Shown here: positions 43,266 through 54,625 of the stretch, in pieces | How positions within the stretch are numbered: the first letter of the stretch is position 1 | Layout of the letters: each line of letters opens with the position of its first letter | Assembly: GCA_018466975.1 (NCBI GenBank) | Contig: CM031560.1 | Coordinates: 1,674,001-1,738,000 of the forward strand | From: Sparassis latifolia | Lineage: Eukaryota > Basidiomycota > Agaricomycetes > Polyporales > Sparassidaceae | Direction: 5' to 3' | DNA: 64,000 nt | Program-made: the position numbers and the translations under genes | The notes under the pieces: model-generated | Database searches by the model: none | What the model was told of the DNA's origin: nothing | Seen by the model: only the letters and a program-made list of their open reading frames with translations

Positions 43266-45730
43266 TCACGGTAGCAGTAACCACAGCTCGAGCAATTTCA
43301 CAAAGTTGGGCGTGCCCACACCGGTAACGGGGTCCCAGCCCGGCTGCGCATAGAAGCCCTCCGTGCCACACCCGGGGTTGGACCCGGCGACGATGTCGTT
43401 GAACGCCTGCATGAAGGGTTCCGTGTAGATCTTCGAGACGCACCAATCAGCCAGAAAATTCGTATATTGGGACGAACGAAGGGACGTACGGCGGGGTTGA
43501 TGAACCCGATCGACTTCTTCCCGACGGCGAAGCGCGCGTCGTTGATCGCGGTAAGGATCGCGGCGGTGACGGGCGAAGATGCGGAGGTGCCGTACACCAT
43601 GTAGTACTCGCCCTGTACGACGACCAGGTAGTTCGCACTGTTTCAGCAGCCGCATTAGCATGTCACCAAGTTCCAGGGAGTCGACAATGACTCGAGAGAC
43701 GCACCCGTTCGCAGAGAGGTCTGGGAACGCACGGGACGTGCAGTTGTACGTGTCTGCGGGGTACCCGGGCGGATACTTGTTCAGGTAGTTCTTCACGGCT
43801 TTCTCTTGGTACTTGGGCAGCGGGAAGACGTTGGAGAAACCCCCGCCGGAGTAGATCACGGTCTCACATGCCTCCTCCGGTTGGTATACCTGCGCGCAAA
43901 GCTTGAGAACAAGAACTTATAATAAGGGAGGAATGACATGCAGTGTTTCCAGGAACAATCTGCGTTGCGCCGACACTCGTGATGTACGGGCACCCGCCGG
44001 GGAAACTAGGGTTGAACCGTGTCGCATACGGGTTGTAGGATAGCTCGCCATCGTCCGTGAGACATAGTCCGGCGTTCCCGACACCATCGTCTCCGGAAGA
44101 GTAGAGGACAGTTATTCCCATGAGACCGAGCTGGGGGAAGGGGGGAGCGTAGCTCAGCGCCCAACGAGTAGAGAAGATGACAGGAGATGCGCACCTTTGC
44201 ATACTCGGCGCACTGGCGTTCCACGTACGCCGGCGTCAACTGCGCCTCGCTGTACCCGTACGACGTCGTGATGACATAGCTCTTGGGGATGGTCCCGCAA
44301 GCCTCCGGTCCTGCGAAATAGGATACTCGAGGATCATTCGGCATGGGGAGGTAGCTCCTTTACCTTGGTACCCGCCATATGGATCAGGGTATTCTGCGTC
44401 GTAGTCAAGGTTGCCTCCACCCTCAAATGTGCAGTATGAGCCATCGAGGGCATCGAGAAAGTTGTTGAATGAAGCCCCTAGAAAATCACAGTCGTGTGGT
44501 AATCAAATAGCTAAGCCACGCTCGGTACATACCCTCAACCATATCTCCGGTCTGGTAGAGATTGACGGACTGTTCAGGACCCAGGAGTCCCATGGCGTAC
44601 TGCAAGTCAAGATTCGACTCGCCATTGAAGTAGAAGCCCGTATACACTGTTTGCAGGTAGCCTGATAGAATAACACGCTTAGGCGAGTTGTTCTCGACAA
44701 GAGCACATGGAACACTCACCACCATCAATACTGTACAAGATCGGTCGTTCGCCAACCTGGCTCACAGAGAACTCGTCAAAGAACTCATCGAGGTCGCTTG
44801 GAACATAGACGTTTGGCGTATACTCGACTTCCAGAAAAAAATTACATTAGCACACTATCACCTTCGCAAAGACAGTAGGATTGTTCACCAATCCCGATCG
44901 AATTGTTGTCAGCAACGGTGGGCTCGTAAATGAAGTTATAAAGAGCACGAAGGCAGTCCGGTATAATCTGCTCGTCACAATAGTTGACGTTGTTGAATAC
45001 GCTCTAGACAAAAAGGCATGAGAGTTATTTGAAGTATATAAATTCGGACAGCACTGGGAGAACTGACTTTGGCTGTCCCAGTAGTCTTGGGGTAGATCGA
45101 ACTGATATTCGCGATGCTGACGTTGGCGTTGACCTGCCGTGCAGAAATCCTCTTCTTGAGCTCCGGGTTCCTCTTCGGCTTGGCGTCAAAATGCAGAGTT
45201 GGCGTAATGAAGTCTACGTGCTTTGAGACGTCCTCTGGCAAGTGGTACATTCCCTCACAAGCAATGTGCTCCACGCCTTCACCAGAACCGTACTCGTACA
45301 CGTAGTACTCGGTGCTCAGAAGGTGTTCTGCCTCTTCAATCGTCACGTTAACTTGGATCCACCCGCTGCCTGCGCTGAGGCGGACCCTAGGCGCGTCCAC
45401 CCCGCTCTCGACGAGCCATCCGTGGACGGCGTCGACGGACTCGCTGGAAGGGCGAAACATCGAGGCAACCTTGGCAGGGCTCCATTGTTCGCCATAGTTG
45501 GGCGAGTCAGGATGCGACACATCGAGAAGGTAGGTCTCGATGTCAGCGAGGTTCTGCTGCACGAGACCGATGCGCAAGGGAAGAACAATACTTGGCTCAG
45601 CTCGGCGGACGGGTGTCCAACCGGAAGGGAGATAGCGACGAGACTCGTGAACAACTCGAGGAGCTAAAGCAGAGGTGCCTACTGCGAATAGACACGAAGC
45701 CTGTGCGAGAAGGCGGGGGGTGACCAACAT
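43266..45730 (-). CDS. secreted sedolisin-family protease (S53, tripeptidyl-peptidase-like)
   Basis: Ten exons on the minus strand, 45730-45068, 45003-44889, 44827-44720, 44661-44533, 44477-44364, 44310-44195, 44130-43942, 43889-43705, 43637-43490 and 43430-43266, encode 643 residues. A signal peptide (LLAQASCLFAVGTSALA) precedes a pro-domain of about 170 residues. The catalytic Glu and Asp are E310 and D314 in FNGESNLDLQYAM, the catalytic Ser is S558 in YGTSASSPV, and the oxyanion Asp is in YSSGDDGVG. The C-terminal calcium site region NDIVAGSNPGCGTEGF and WDPVTGVGTPNF is intact. Intron 7 (43941-43890) begins GC rather than GT. Sedolisins act at acidic pH on extracellular protein. Confidence 0.95.
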
Positions 45731-46269
45731 CCTGGAGAACGACGCGCACCAAAACAAGATTCATCTTATGAGGGATTATTATGCATCTCAGGATGCTCTT
45801 CTGTTGCGTGTGACCCAGAGTTGTGAGGCTGCATTCGTGATCGTGCGCGCGAATGGAGCACACATGTGAGCAGCCAGAAAAGGAAGGTCAAGAAGAAGGT
45901 ATCAGACAACCTCGGGAGTGGTTGTCTCATGAGCTCTGATGCGCTCGATAAGCTGTCAGAATGGAGTCATCTTTCTCTTACCTGGGCCATTCGAGACTCA
46001 GAGAAGGAGCAGAAATGCTGCGATTGCGCGGTGATCGCTGTTTCTACGTACCTATTCCACGTCAATCTTGGCGGATGAAGTCCGAACACATCCTTGGCAC
46101 GGCGAGTAATCCCCATGCATGGCAATGGATCTCAATCAACTGTTTCGTCGGGCTCTCTTGGACAAGGCCTCAGGCCTCAGGGGGGTGCTCAAGACAAGTG
46201 GACTGATGGAAGCTCTTTCTCCACGTAAGAGGTACTCATTATATTGTTCTGGACCAACATGTGATAGAT
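45731..46269. other. intergenic spacer
   Basis: About 540 bases upstream of the sedolisin and downstream of ARC1 (both on the minus strand). It contains the sedolisin promoter. Small frames here lack ATG starts or motifs. Confidence 0.5.
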
Positions 46270-47959
46270 CTATGACAACGACGCACCAACAAATGTCGGC
46301 GCAAGGCATGTTCCATCTTTTGTCCGGATTTTGTGCACACTCTTGGTGGCGGGGTCCACCCAAGCTGCCTCCCTTGTCTCGAGTGTGATAAACCCTGAGG
46401 TTAGAGATCCTCGTGTCAGCTACACACATCCGATAGTTGGGCGCCTGTGATAGGATGACGTACCGGGCTGGATGGTCTCAAAGATCTTCTTCTTCGGGTT
46501 CAATTGAGACAGCGGTGTCGCACCTGGATAGCAGGGACATCATTCAAATCCGTCCGAAAAGGTAACGCGCTACCGGTTGACTCACTCTCAAGCTCTGAAC
46601 CCTCGAAATACACCCGTTCACCAGGTTTCGAGTTCGGTGGTGGCTCGATGAGCTCGACGCCTCCGTCCTTGCCATCTTTCGACGTTGCCTGCGTGTTCAG
46701 ACGTAGACATCAGTGACTGTCGTAAATAAGTGAACGATGCTGCTCACCGCGAGGACCATGGCAAAACTTTTGATGCCACGCATACTCGCTGGCTTCAGGT
46801 TACACTGAAGTAACATTGCGTCACCTTCAACCTAGTGGATGAGTGCGAACTGGATCTACTCACGACACCAACAAGATATTTGTCTTGCATCTGCTCGATT
46901 GGAATGTATTTGACCAGTCCTGATACTACCGTTCGAGGACCAGTCTCCTCGCCAAAGTCGATTTGCTAGCAATCTGGTTGACATACGGTCCACGACCAAA
47001 TGCCGACTCAAGGGAACATACCTCGACATACAGGCCATCTGCGTCAGGGTGTTTCTCGACTGCAGGATCGGTAAGTAATCGGCCTCCACGTGTCGAGAAA
47101 AAAAAGTGTCATACCGTGAACGATATGACCTACTCGGAGATCAATCATAGAGGGCACAGGCTCTCCCGATCCCTCCTCAGCAGCAGCCTTACTACCACCC
47201 GCACCCTTACTCTTACCTGCATCAGCGGCATCCGACGTCTTCTTCTCTTTCTTCTCCTTTTTGAGGCCTTGCCAGAGTTCTCGCTAGCAGTAGGTTCTGC
47301 AACATTCACCTTCGCGACGGCGGGGGTCTCCTTCGCCTTCTCAGGCTTTCCTGCCTTCGCCTCTGTCACGGCGGGTTGCGCTTTCTTCTTCTCCTTGGGT
47401 GGGTCAGGCTTTCGCTCGGCCTTGGGAGCATTGTCGAGATCAAAGGTCACAACGGAGAACGCTGGAGCGAGTGCTTCTGCAGCCTTGCGAACGGACGGGA
47501 GGGATTGGACATGGTCAAAGTAGCGCGTCACCGCAGGGTGGGAGTAGTACTGAGCCGGTTGGAGCTGGGACTGTTCGCGCCTCACAATCAGCACCACTTC
47601 ATGAAATTCAGAACCACAAAACGTACAAAGACTGGGTGCAGCGCACCGTATAGCGCCGCGTCTGCAACTGTGAAATAATTGCTCACGAGATACGTGCGCG
47701 GCGTGAGCTTCGCATCTAAATGCTGGTGAAAGTTTCGAAATCAGCTGCGACTCTCGGAGGACACCCATGCAAGCGTGCCATTCACCTTAAGATTTTCCGG
47801 TTTCACAACGTCGCCCTGCGCGACCTTCTCGATCCACTCTACCACTTCCGCCTGCTCCTTCTCCGACTTGCCGTAGTCCGGGCTGCCGTGCTCGGCGGCC
47901 CCGGCGACGAGCTTGCCCAACGGAGCGTGCAGCTTTGCGATGGCGGCTTGGGATGACAT
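46270..47959 (-). CDS. ARC1: Arc1/AIMP1-like tRNA-binding cofactor of aminoacyl-tRNA synthetases, with one frame break
   Basis: Nine exons on the minus strand, 47959-47786, 47722-47627, 47570-47115, 47059-47022, 46965-46864, 46804-46748, 46688-46586, 46523-46464 and 46394-46270, encode about 403 residues. The N-terminus is GST-C-like (YLVSNYFTVADAALYGALHP), followed by a Lys/Ala-rich linker and a C-terminal EMAPII-type OB fold: MIDLRVGHIV, EKHPDADGLYVE, EETGPRTVVSGLVKYIP, CNLKPASMRGIKSFAMVL and PGERVYFEG. In exon 3 the Lys-rich linker changes frame at a five-A run (plus-strand T run 47258-47262); six A would give SKKEKKEKK and the phase required by the next intron. Arc1 delivers tRNA to methionyl- and glutamyl-tRNA synthetases in yeast. 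Confidence 0.9.
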
Positions 47960-48159
47960 GGGCCTCCTTAGGATATCTACGAGCCGTCGAGTCAATCCCT
48001 GCAGGGAGGTCATCATAGCATATCGACCTTGGCACGTGCAGCGCGCAATCGATTCAGCGTCATTTTGAAAAATTTACACGCAGCAGCCGTCTGGAGAAAA
48101 TATCCATGCAGTCTATTCCATACTACGACGACACAGACATACACTACAGGAGTACTGTT

Positions 48160-49696
48160 CTAATCCTCGTCCCCATCCTGTACGCTCGTCGTGAAGTTGT
48201 TCTCGACCTTTCTCTTCAAGAAATCTCCATATACAACCGGTTCGTAGATCTTCTGTACATTTGCGCGCGCCTTTTGCGCACTGGCGGGAGTGCTGGTGCC
48301 CTCCTGTAGGCGCAGTGCCGCCGGGAGCGGTTTGACCACCGCGTCAAAGTTGGGTTCGAAAAAGAACGGAATACTGCGCCAATGGTTAGCGTTCTCGGCT
48401 CGTTCTAGTAGCATGTAAAATACGTACGATACGCTGTAAGATTGCAGCGATTATTATTAGTGCAACCCGGGAAAACATTGATGGTTCACCCACCGATAAT
48501 TTGGACTTGTGTGCAGGACTCGATGCAAGGTGCTCTTGTACAGCCCGTTGCTCCAGACCTCCCACACTGAAGGACAACGTTTGGAAGACTTCTTTATTGC
48601 GATAACCGGAGTACTCACTTTCACCTAAGTTGCATACCATGCAGCCGGGCATAGGATCGGCATTGATCCACATCCCGTCCTCGATGTGCTCTTCTGCACG
48701 AATATTGTTGGACTCTTTGATGAGCAAACCTTTTTGTCTCAGATATACCTGCAGGGCGCCGCGGGTGGGATCCGCGTAAAGAAATCTACAGATTGACGTG
48801 AGACAAGGTATAATCTCAGAGGAGTGCAACTCGCGTCAGGCATCCATAGTCTCTGCGCATAAGATACGTCAGATATCCCACAGGGATAATACCGGTACGC
48901 TTACTTATGTGCCCCGCAGGAGAATCCATCGTAATTAGTCGGAAGTGGGGGATATCCTGGACTTACATCGCGATAAATTCCAGAGAGAAAGTAAATATGC
49001 TGATGCGAACCTATTATGCGCATAACATAAAATGAATCGTCCACCTGAGACCTCAACTCAGCCCACTCTTCGGCTGTCAGGCCCAAGCCGTCTGCCATTC
49101 TGATAGACAGGACACGGTCAGTCGTGGTTAATGACGACAGTCGATGAGACATAGACGTACGCCTGCATGACAATCAACCCGAGGTGCTTCATCTTCTCGA
49201 TCCACACTTCGTATTTCTCTCTGAAACCAGGAATAGATGGCCACTGGTTCTCGCCCCACAGCGGTCTCGTCTTGTCGGGATGCTCGACGGGTCGTAATAA
49301 ATCGATCCCCTCATGGTTGTCCGCTTTTCCATTCGTCACATTCTCCGCAAGCCTCGCATATCCTGCACTGACAGTGATGGATCCTCGAACGCTGCAGTCG
49401 TAGACAGAGCGGCACTTACCTCGCGCCCCATCTTGGTACTTCAACGCGATCTTCTCCTTCTCCTTCTGTGGTAGCATGAAGAACTCCTGGGCTAGCCTGG
49501 TGAGCTCCTCTGGCTCTTCGGGACTGACGTATGCGGAGATATCGAGGTAAAAGAAGCCGTATTGCAGACATGCAGCGTGCAGAGCTGCCGCCGTGGAGAT
49601 ACGTCCCTTCCCATCGTGCGGGCTGAGATACGGTGCGAGACTTATGATCGGCAGCGTACTCAGCTTGGGATAATCTCTGGGGGCGAACGAAGACAT
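48160..49696 (-). CDS. 2-oxoglutarate/Fe(II) dioxygenase, isopenicillin-N-synthase-like
   Basis: Nine exons on the minus strand, 49696-49420, 49362-49161, 49099-49011, 48956-48905, 48852-48835, 48785-48619, 48566-48494, 48433-48428 and 48373-48160, encode 365 residues. The DIOX_N region starts LSTLPIISLAPYL and LQYGFFYLDI. Iron ligands are H206 and D208 (GAHKDYGCLT) and H283 (STLHRVLH); R293 and S295 (YRVSIPF) form the RxS 2-oxoglutarate site. Two oddities are needed to obtain these: intron 5 begins GCGAGT, and exon 8 is only 6 nt. Fungal relatives hydroxylate or desaturate small metabolites; no substrate can be assigned. It shares a 295-base promoter with the mitoribosomal gene. Confidence 0.92.
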
Positions 49697-49991
49697 GGCA
49701 ACGTGGACTCCACAGAGGAACTGGCGGCTATATGTTGCTGCGCTCGGAGCACGATCCTGATCAGGTCCGCGAGCCGTTACCTCACGCTAACAAGTCCGCA
49801 AGTGGAAGCTTGAGTGGACGCGCGTGTCAAATGCTGCAAAGGGAAACATCAGATAAAATTCAAGTTTACATAGCAGACTCGGACGAACCTGTTTCTGGCT
49901 CGAGTCACGCGACGGCGACTCCGTCACGCGTCGCGTCACTCGCTGAGCGCGTCACGTCGAGCTGCGAGAAACGCCTCAGCCAAGCTCAGCC
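49697..49991. promoter_or_regulatory. divergent promoter with repeated GTCACGCG/CGTCACG motifs
   Basis: Between the two start codons, 49904-49965 holds repeated related motifs: GTCACGCGACG, CGTCACGCGTCGCGTCAC and GCGCGTCACGTCG. They include one ACGCGT and several half CRE-like (GTCACG) sites in direct and inverted orientation. They lie nearer the mitoribosomal gene. Their binding factor is unknown. Confidence 0.4.
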
Positions 49992-50694
49992 ATGGTTCTG
50001 CGGCCGCGGGTAGTCCCTGCTGTCCGCCTCTTCTCCTCCTCCGCTTCCGCACACGGCCTGATCTCCAACATCGGCAGGCAACCCATCCGCTTTCCCCCCA
50101 CCGTCACCCTCACCCCGACCCCCACCGCCGTCGATGTCACCGGTCCGCTAGGCACCACCTCCGTACCTACTATGCCCTACATGCGGTTCACCTTCCCCGC
50201 ACCAGACACTCTCTCCGTCGCCGTAGAGGACGGCTCGGAAAAGAAGCAGCGCCAGATGTGGGGCACCACGCGCACCCTCATCGCGAATGCCATCGAGGGC
50301 ATGACCTCCGGTTTTAGCGTCATGCTCTACCTCGTCGGCGTCGGGTACCGTGCCGCCCTCGAACCCGACCCCCGCGGTCCCGGCGAGGGTCGTAGCGGAC
50401 AGCGGATCGCCATGAAGGTCGGATTCTCCCACTCTGTGTATGTGTCTGTGCCACCCCATATCAAGGCAGAGGTGCCTGCGCCAACGAAGATCTCGCTCTA
50501 CTGCACGGACAAGCAGCTGTTGGGAAAATTCGCAGCACAAGTGAAGAGATGGAGACCACCAGAGCCCTACAAGGGCAAGGTGCGTTCACTGTCACTGAAA
50601 CCATGGCCGGGGCGTGTTTCTCATCCGAGCTTTGTCGCAGGGAATCTACGTTGGAACTGAGCGGGTGCGGCTCAAGACCATGAAAAAGAAGTAG
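49992..50694 (+). CDS. MRPL6: mitochondrial large-subunit ribosomal protein uL6m
   Basis: Two exons, 49992-50579 and 50641-50694, encode 213 residues. The Arg-rich N-terminus MVLRPRVVPAVRLFSSSAS is a mitochondrial targeting sequence. Ribosomal L6 features follow: SNIGRQPIRFPPTVTLT, GTTRTLIANAIEGMTSGFSV, LYLVGVGYRAALE, KVGFSHSVYVSVP and KQLLGKFAAQVKRWRPPEPYK, and exon 2 supplies GKGIYVGTERVRLK, the conserved end. The protein sits in the mitochondrial 54S subunit near the factor-binding site. Confidence 0.95.
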
Positions 50695-51164
50695 TGCTGC
50701 AGCCGTGCTTCATAACTACTTCCGCCGCGTGCTATATACTGCACCACGATTTCCTCGCCGTGCATTTCGAGATGCATCATCGTAGCAGGCTGGACAATGG
50801 GGAAATAATGTGGAACAAGATTAGGAAACCACCGTATGCGGTATCTTGATGTAGCGTAACTTACTACACTTGCAAAGGTAGTCCTGTCGTGTGGTACTGC
50901 ACACTTCTTCTACACCGCTTGCCTGCCTCCCAGAGTCAATTGACTCGGTCACAACCCCGCCCTTGCCAGTCTGTGACACGAAGCTCTTGGAGTTCCAAGA
51001 CTTGCCGCCAGCACATTACATCAAACTTTGTAGAAGGTGTCCTGGCGTAAGGGGCATACATACAAGAAGGACGTTCTTAAAAACATAAAGCAAATCCGGG
51101 TCCGACGATACCTAGCAATGACATCCCTTGTCCAAGAAATCTTCGCAACCATCACTTCAAGAAA
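50695..51164. other. convergent intergenic spacer
   Basis: About 470 bases between the stops of uL6m and the P450. No reading frame or RNA gene that I can support. Confidence 0.5.
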
Positions 51165-53764
51165 CTAGGAGAGCTCGCAAGCCGCCTCCCCGAACCGAAG
51201 CCACAAGCCACCCTGCAGCACGACACCGCTCAGCTAGTGTACATCGTGTCAGGGCAGTATACACATACCTGCACATACATAGTCAACTCGGACTTCGGGC
51301 GAATCTTCTCAACCGCCTTGCAGCCCGTGCTTGTCGCCCAGGAAGCCGGAGGGCGTGACTCGGTGGGCTGCGCGTCGGGAGCTAGCTCGATGTGGTCAAA
51401 CGCCTGCAGCAGGCGCACCATGAAGAAGGACATCTCGTTGTATGCGAACTAGGGAATAATCGTCCACTCAATATATGTGAAAAAGGCATATGCACGACTG
51501 CTCACCTGCTGGCCTAGGCAGATTCGCGGCCCTGGGGGCCAGTGTTTGGATTCAAGTGAGAGAATGAGATGGTCGGTGAAATCATACCTGCATTGAAAGG
51601 CAGGAAGATGAAGGGATTCGGGACGAGGTACTTTGTAAGCCGGTCGTCCAAAAATCGGTCAGGATCGAACTGTGCGTCCGTTAGAACAAAACATAAAGCA
51701 CCGTGTGTTGCAGCACACCTCATCTGCGTCAGGGCCCCATAGGTCCTTGTCCTTGTGCATGTTCATCACGATGTACATTCCTCTGAGTATAGACTACGTG
51801 TGAGCGCACGGTTGCTTCACCATATGCGTCATTGCTTACCTAGTGCCCTTCGGAATATAGAACGGCTTTCCGCCAGGCTCCAGCGGCGGCAGCGTCGTCG
51901 ACTTAATGGGCGACCTGCGCCGCACGGAACTCACCCATCAGCCCATCCCGCGATACGCCCATGAAGAGCGTACCTTGCGTTCGCAGGCACCGAAGGGAAG
52001 ATCCTCAGTGTTTCTAATCCGCGAATAGAGAGCGCCGAGGGACGTTATGGTCAGAAGCCGTGGGAAATAGTCGTCAGCGCGGAATGGAAGGTACTGAGGG
52101 AACCTAATACACACCGTTGATGACCGCTCGTAGATACTTCATCTCGCGCATGTCATCGAAATCCGGATAACGGGTCGGACCAACCTGCGCGAGAATCTCT
52201 GCCCTGAGGCGCTGAAGGACGGGCGGGTGCTCCGCGAGGAGGTACGTCATGAACGTAAGTGTGCCCGCGGTCTGCGTGTGTCGGGCTGTTAACCAGTGGA
52301 TGAGAGCCAAGTGAGGTGCGCGTACAGTATCGCGACCAGCGAGGAGGATATTGAATGTCTCGTCGGAAATTACTCTCAAGTCTGCCGATTCAAGCTGGTC
52401 AGACGGGTCGTGGAGGCGAATTAGAAAATAAGTACCATCGGTAACATCCGTGAGCTCATCTAGCAGGGTGTGATGGGGTGCTTCAATGTCCTTGGAATCC
52501 TTTAGGTCCTTTTTCCTCCGCAACGCTTCCCGAATAATCGGGTCAGCGAACTCCCGTATGGTCTGCATGTCCTTTCTGCAGCACCAGATATTGAGTATAA
52601 CATAGGGCGACGCATAACGCGCCGATGTACCTGGTCCTATCGCCAAAAATCTCAAAGAGTGGCCAAATTGGACTCATTCGACTGCGCTGTGCGAGACCAT
52701 GTTGCACATTCATGAGTGCATTCGCAAACGCGTCCGCAGCGTGCGAGATATGCGCGGGGGCGCCGTGCACTGGTGGAATGACAGCATACAGCGAGTGCAC
52801 GCACGAACCGAGAAGAAAATCCGTCGCGGAGTCAAGCGTGAAGCGAGAGACGAGGTCCTGGAAGTCGATCGCTGCACCACAGAGGGCGCGAGCGCGTGCA
52901 GCAGATATCGCCTCGTCGGCATGCCGCCCAAAAGTCTCAAAATCCGTGATGCGATCCCGGTTAAAGTATGGGCGAGTCATGGAGCGATGAAACCTACATA
53001 TAGAGCAGCGTCAGAAAGGTGCTCGAGGTGTTTAACCAGAGGGGTGAAAGGTACTCGCTTCCACATTTCCCCGTCTGCGTTGAACACACCCGTGCCGAAG
53101 ACGGACATGTTCTGACGCCTAGTTACCGCACCTGTGCGGTGTTCAGAACTGCCAACACGACGACTAATATCCAGAAGACATACCCTTCTCCCAGTTGTTG
53201 AATTCGGTGGCCAGGATAGTCTTGATATGAGTTGGATCGGAGGTCACAATCTAGGAAGAAAGTCAACCATAACCGAGTGACATTCTTGGCTGTCTACAGA
53301 CTCTTTGTTCACCCATGATATTGATACTGAAAATCTTGCCAACCTGCTGCGTAAACTCCTGAAGCTCCTCAACTACAGAAGTAGAGTGTTCATGGCGATT
53401 AATGTGAGTTTGACAGCCGATAACGCTTACGAGGATAGCCGTCGCGCGCGGTCTTGACTCTGCGAAGGATGAAGTCCACATTTCCTGGCCAACGACCTCG
53501 TAAGGCGGGAACGCGCACAGCTCCCAGTGCACGGATTTCCCGCTCTTCGCGGAAATGCCTCCAGAGGGAACGGGCGAAGGCGAGAGCCGGGAGCGACGAG
53601 GTGCAGCTCAGGATTAAAATCCATTTGGTGATCTGTAGCCCAAGCAAGCCCTGCAGAAAGCCGAGCACGGTGTAGGTTGCGCATGGTGGTAACAACAGGC
53701 GTGAGATGACCCCCACAAGGTAAACCACACCGGGAGTAAACGTTTCCTGGATGGGTGTCGGCAT
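51165..53764 (-). CDS. cytochrome P450 monooxygenase, CYP63-like
   Basis: Fifteen exons on the minus strand: 53764-53431, 53372-53302, 53250-53184, 53131-53059, 52993-52631, 52575-52436, 52381-52326, 52271-52115, 52013-51974, 51914-51840, 51782-51719, 51669-51588, 51531-51506, 51448-51269 and 51212-51165; about 591 residues. An N-terminal membrane anchor region ([15 protein letters not shown] and [14 protein letters not shown]) is followed by [13 protein letters not shown], the I-helix LLAGRDTTAGTL, the K-helix ETLR (ExxR), and the heme loop FNAGPRICLG with ligand C512. Intron 4 starts GCGAGT; a GT choice breaks MWKFHR. CYP63 enzymes of white-rot fungi oxidise alkanes, fatty acids and aromatics; family level is inferred from overall resemblance. 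Confidence 0.93.
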
Positions 53765-54625
53765 GCCGTTCGGATGTAGAGTACACTGGTCGAACACAGT
53801 TCAGACAGCTGCCTTAAGCTGCTTTACTATGGCCAACTTCGTTGGGGGTAAGATTAAGGATCCGCAGGACTCTCCAGGGCTCCTCGCGCTTCCTGCAATC
53901 TCTTGATATCCTGTGATCTCGCAAGCGCGAAGTGATGTCGAGTGTGTGGGAGAAGAAGGTCCGGGAATGGCACTCATGCAATCGCCGGACGAAACTCGTT
54001 CATTTTGAGGCAAAATCACCGTACGCCTGAATAAACGATGCGGCTTGCATGTGGATAACTGCCGTACAAAACTTCGTCAGTGTATGCTTGGTCTCCCGGC
54101 GTCAATAGATATCCATAACGTCAAAAAGATCTCGCGGCTCTGTGGGCGTCCAGAAGCTGCATACTTCCTTGGATATGGAAGTTGTAATCAGAACTTGAAT
54201 GCAAGTCGGTGCACCCACCGAGTCAGAGCTCGTAGTCCCGAGACAGCCAATGATATGATCCATAACGATATCATGGACATCCAGTCTGCCAGCGCGTACC
54301 CTCCCTTAGCGTAAGCACCTTAAAGCAGAAAATAAGTCAAACGCAGATACAGTCCGAGACTAGTGGCCGACGGCGCTGGCGTGGTACGAGCCGCCGCGAT
54401 CCTTTGGCGATCAAGATCTGCATCTCCGAACTCCTTCTAAGTACCTCGCGCAGACCGAAACGGATTTCTTCTTTGCGCTGGAGATCTCAATTGGCCTAGC
54501 TATCCATTAACACTGGTAGAAATAAGAGATATTCAAGAATTCAATACTAGTAACGGTTGAATGTCGAATAGAGATCAGTGCAACCTAGTACACCGATCTT
54601 GTCTTTCGTCCGAAGACGAATATCC
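53765..54625. other. intergenic spacer
   Basis: About 860 bases: P450 promoter and the 3' side of the first Sec14-like gene. No supported gene. Confidence 0.5.
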
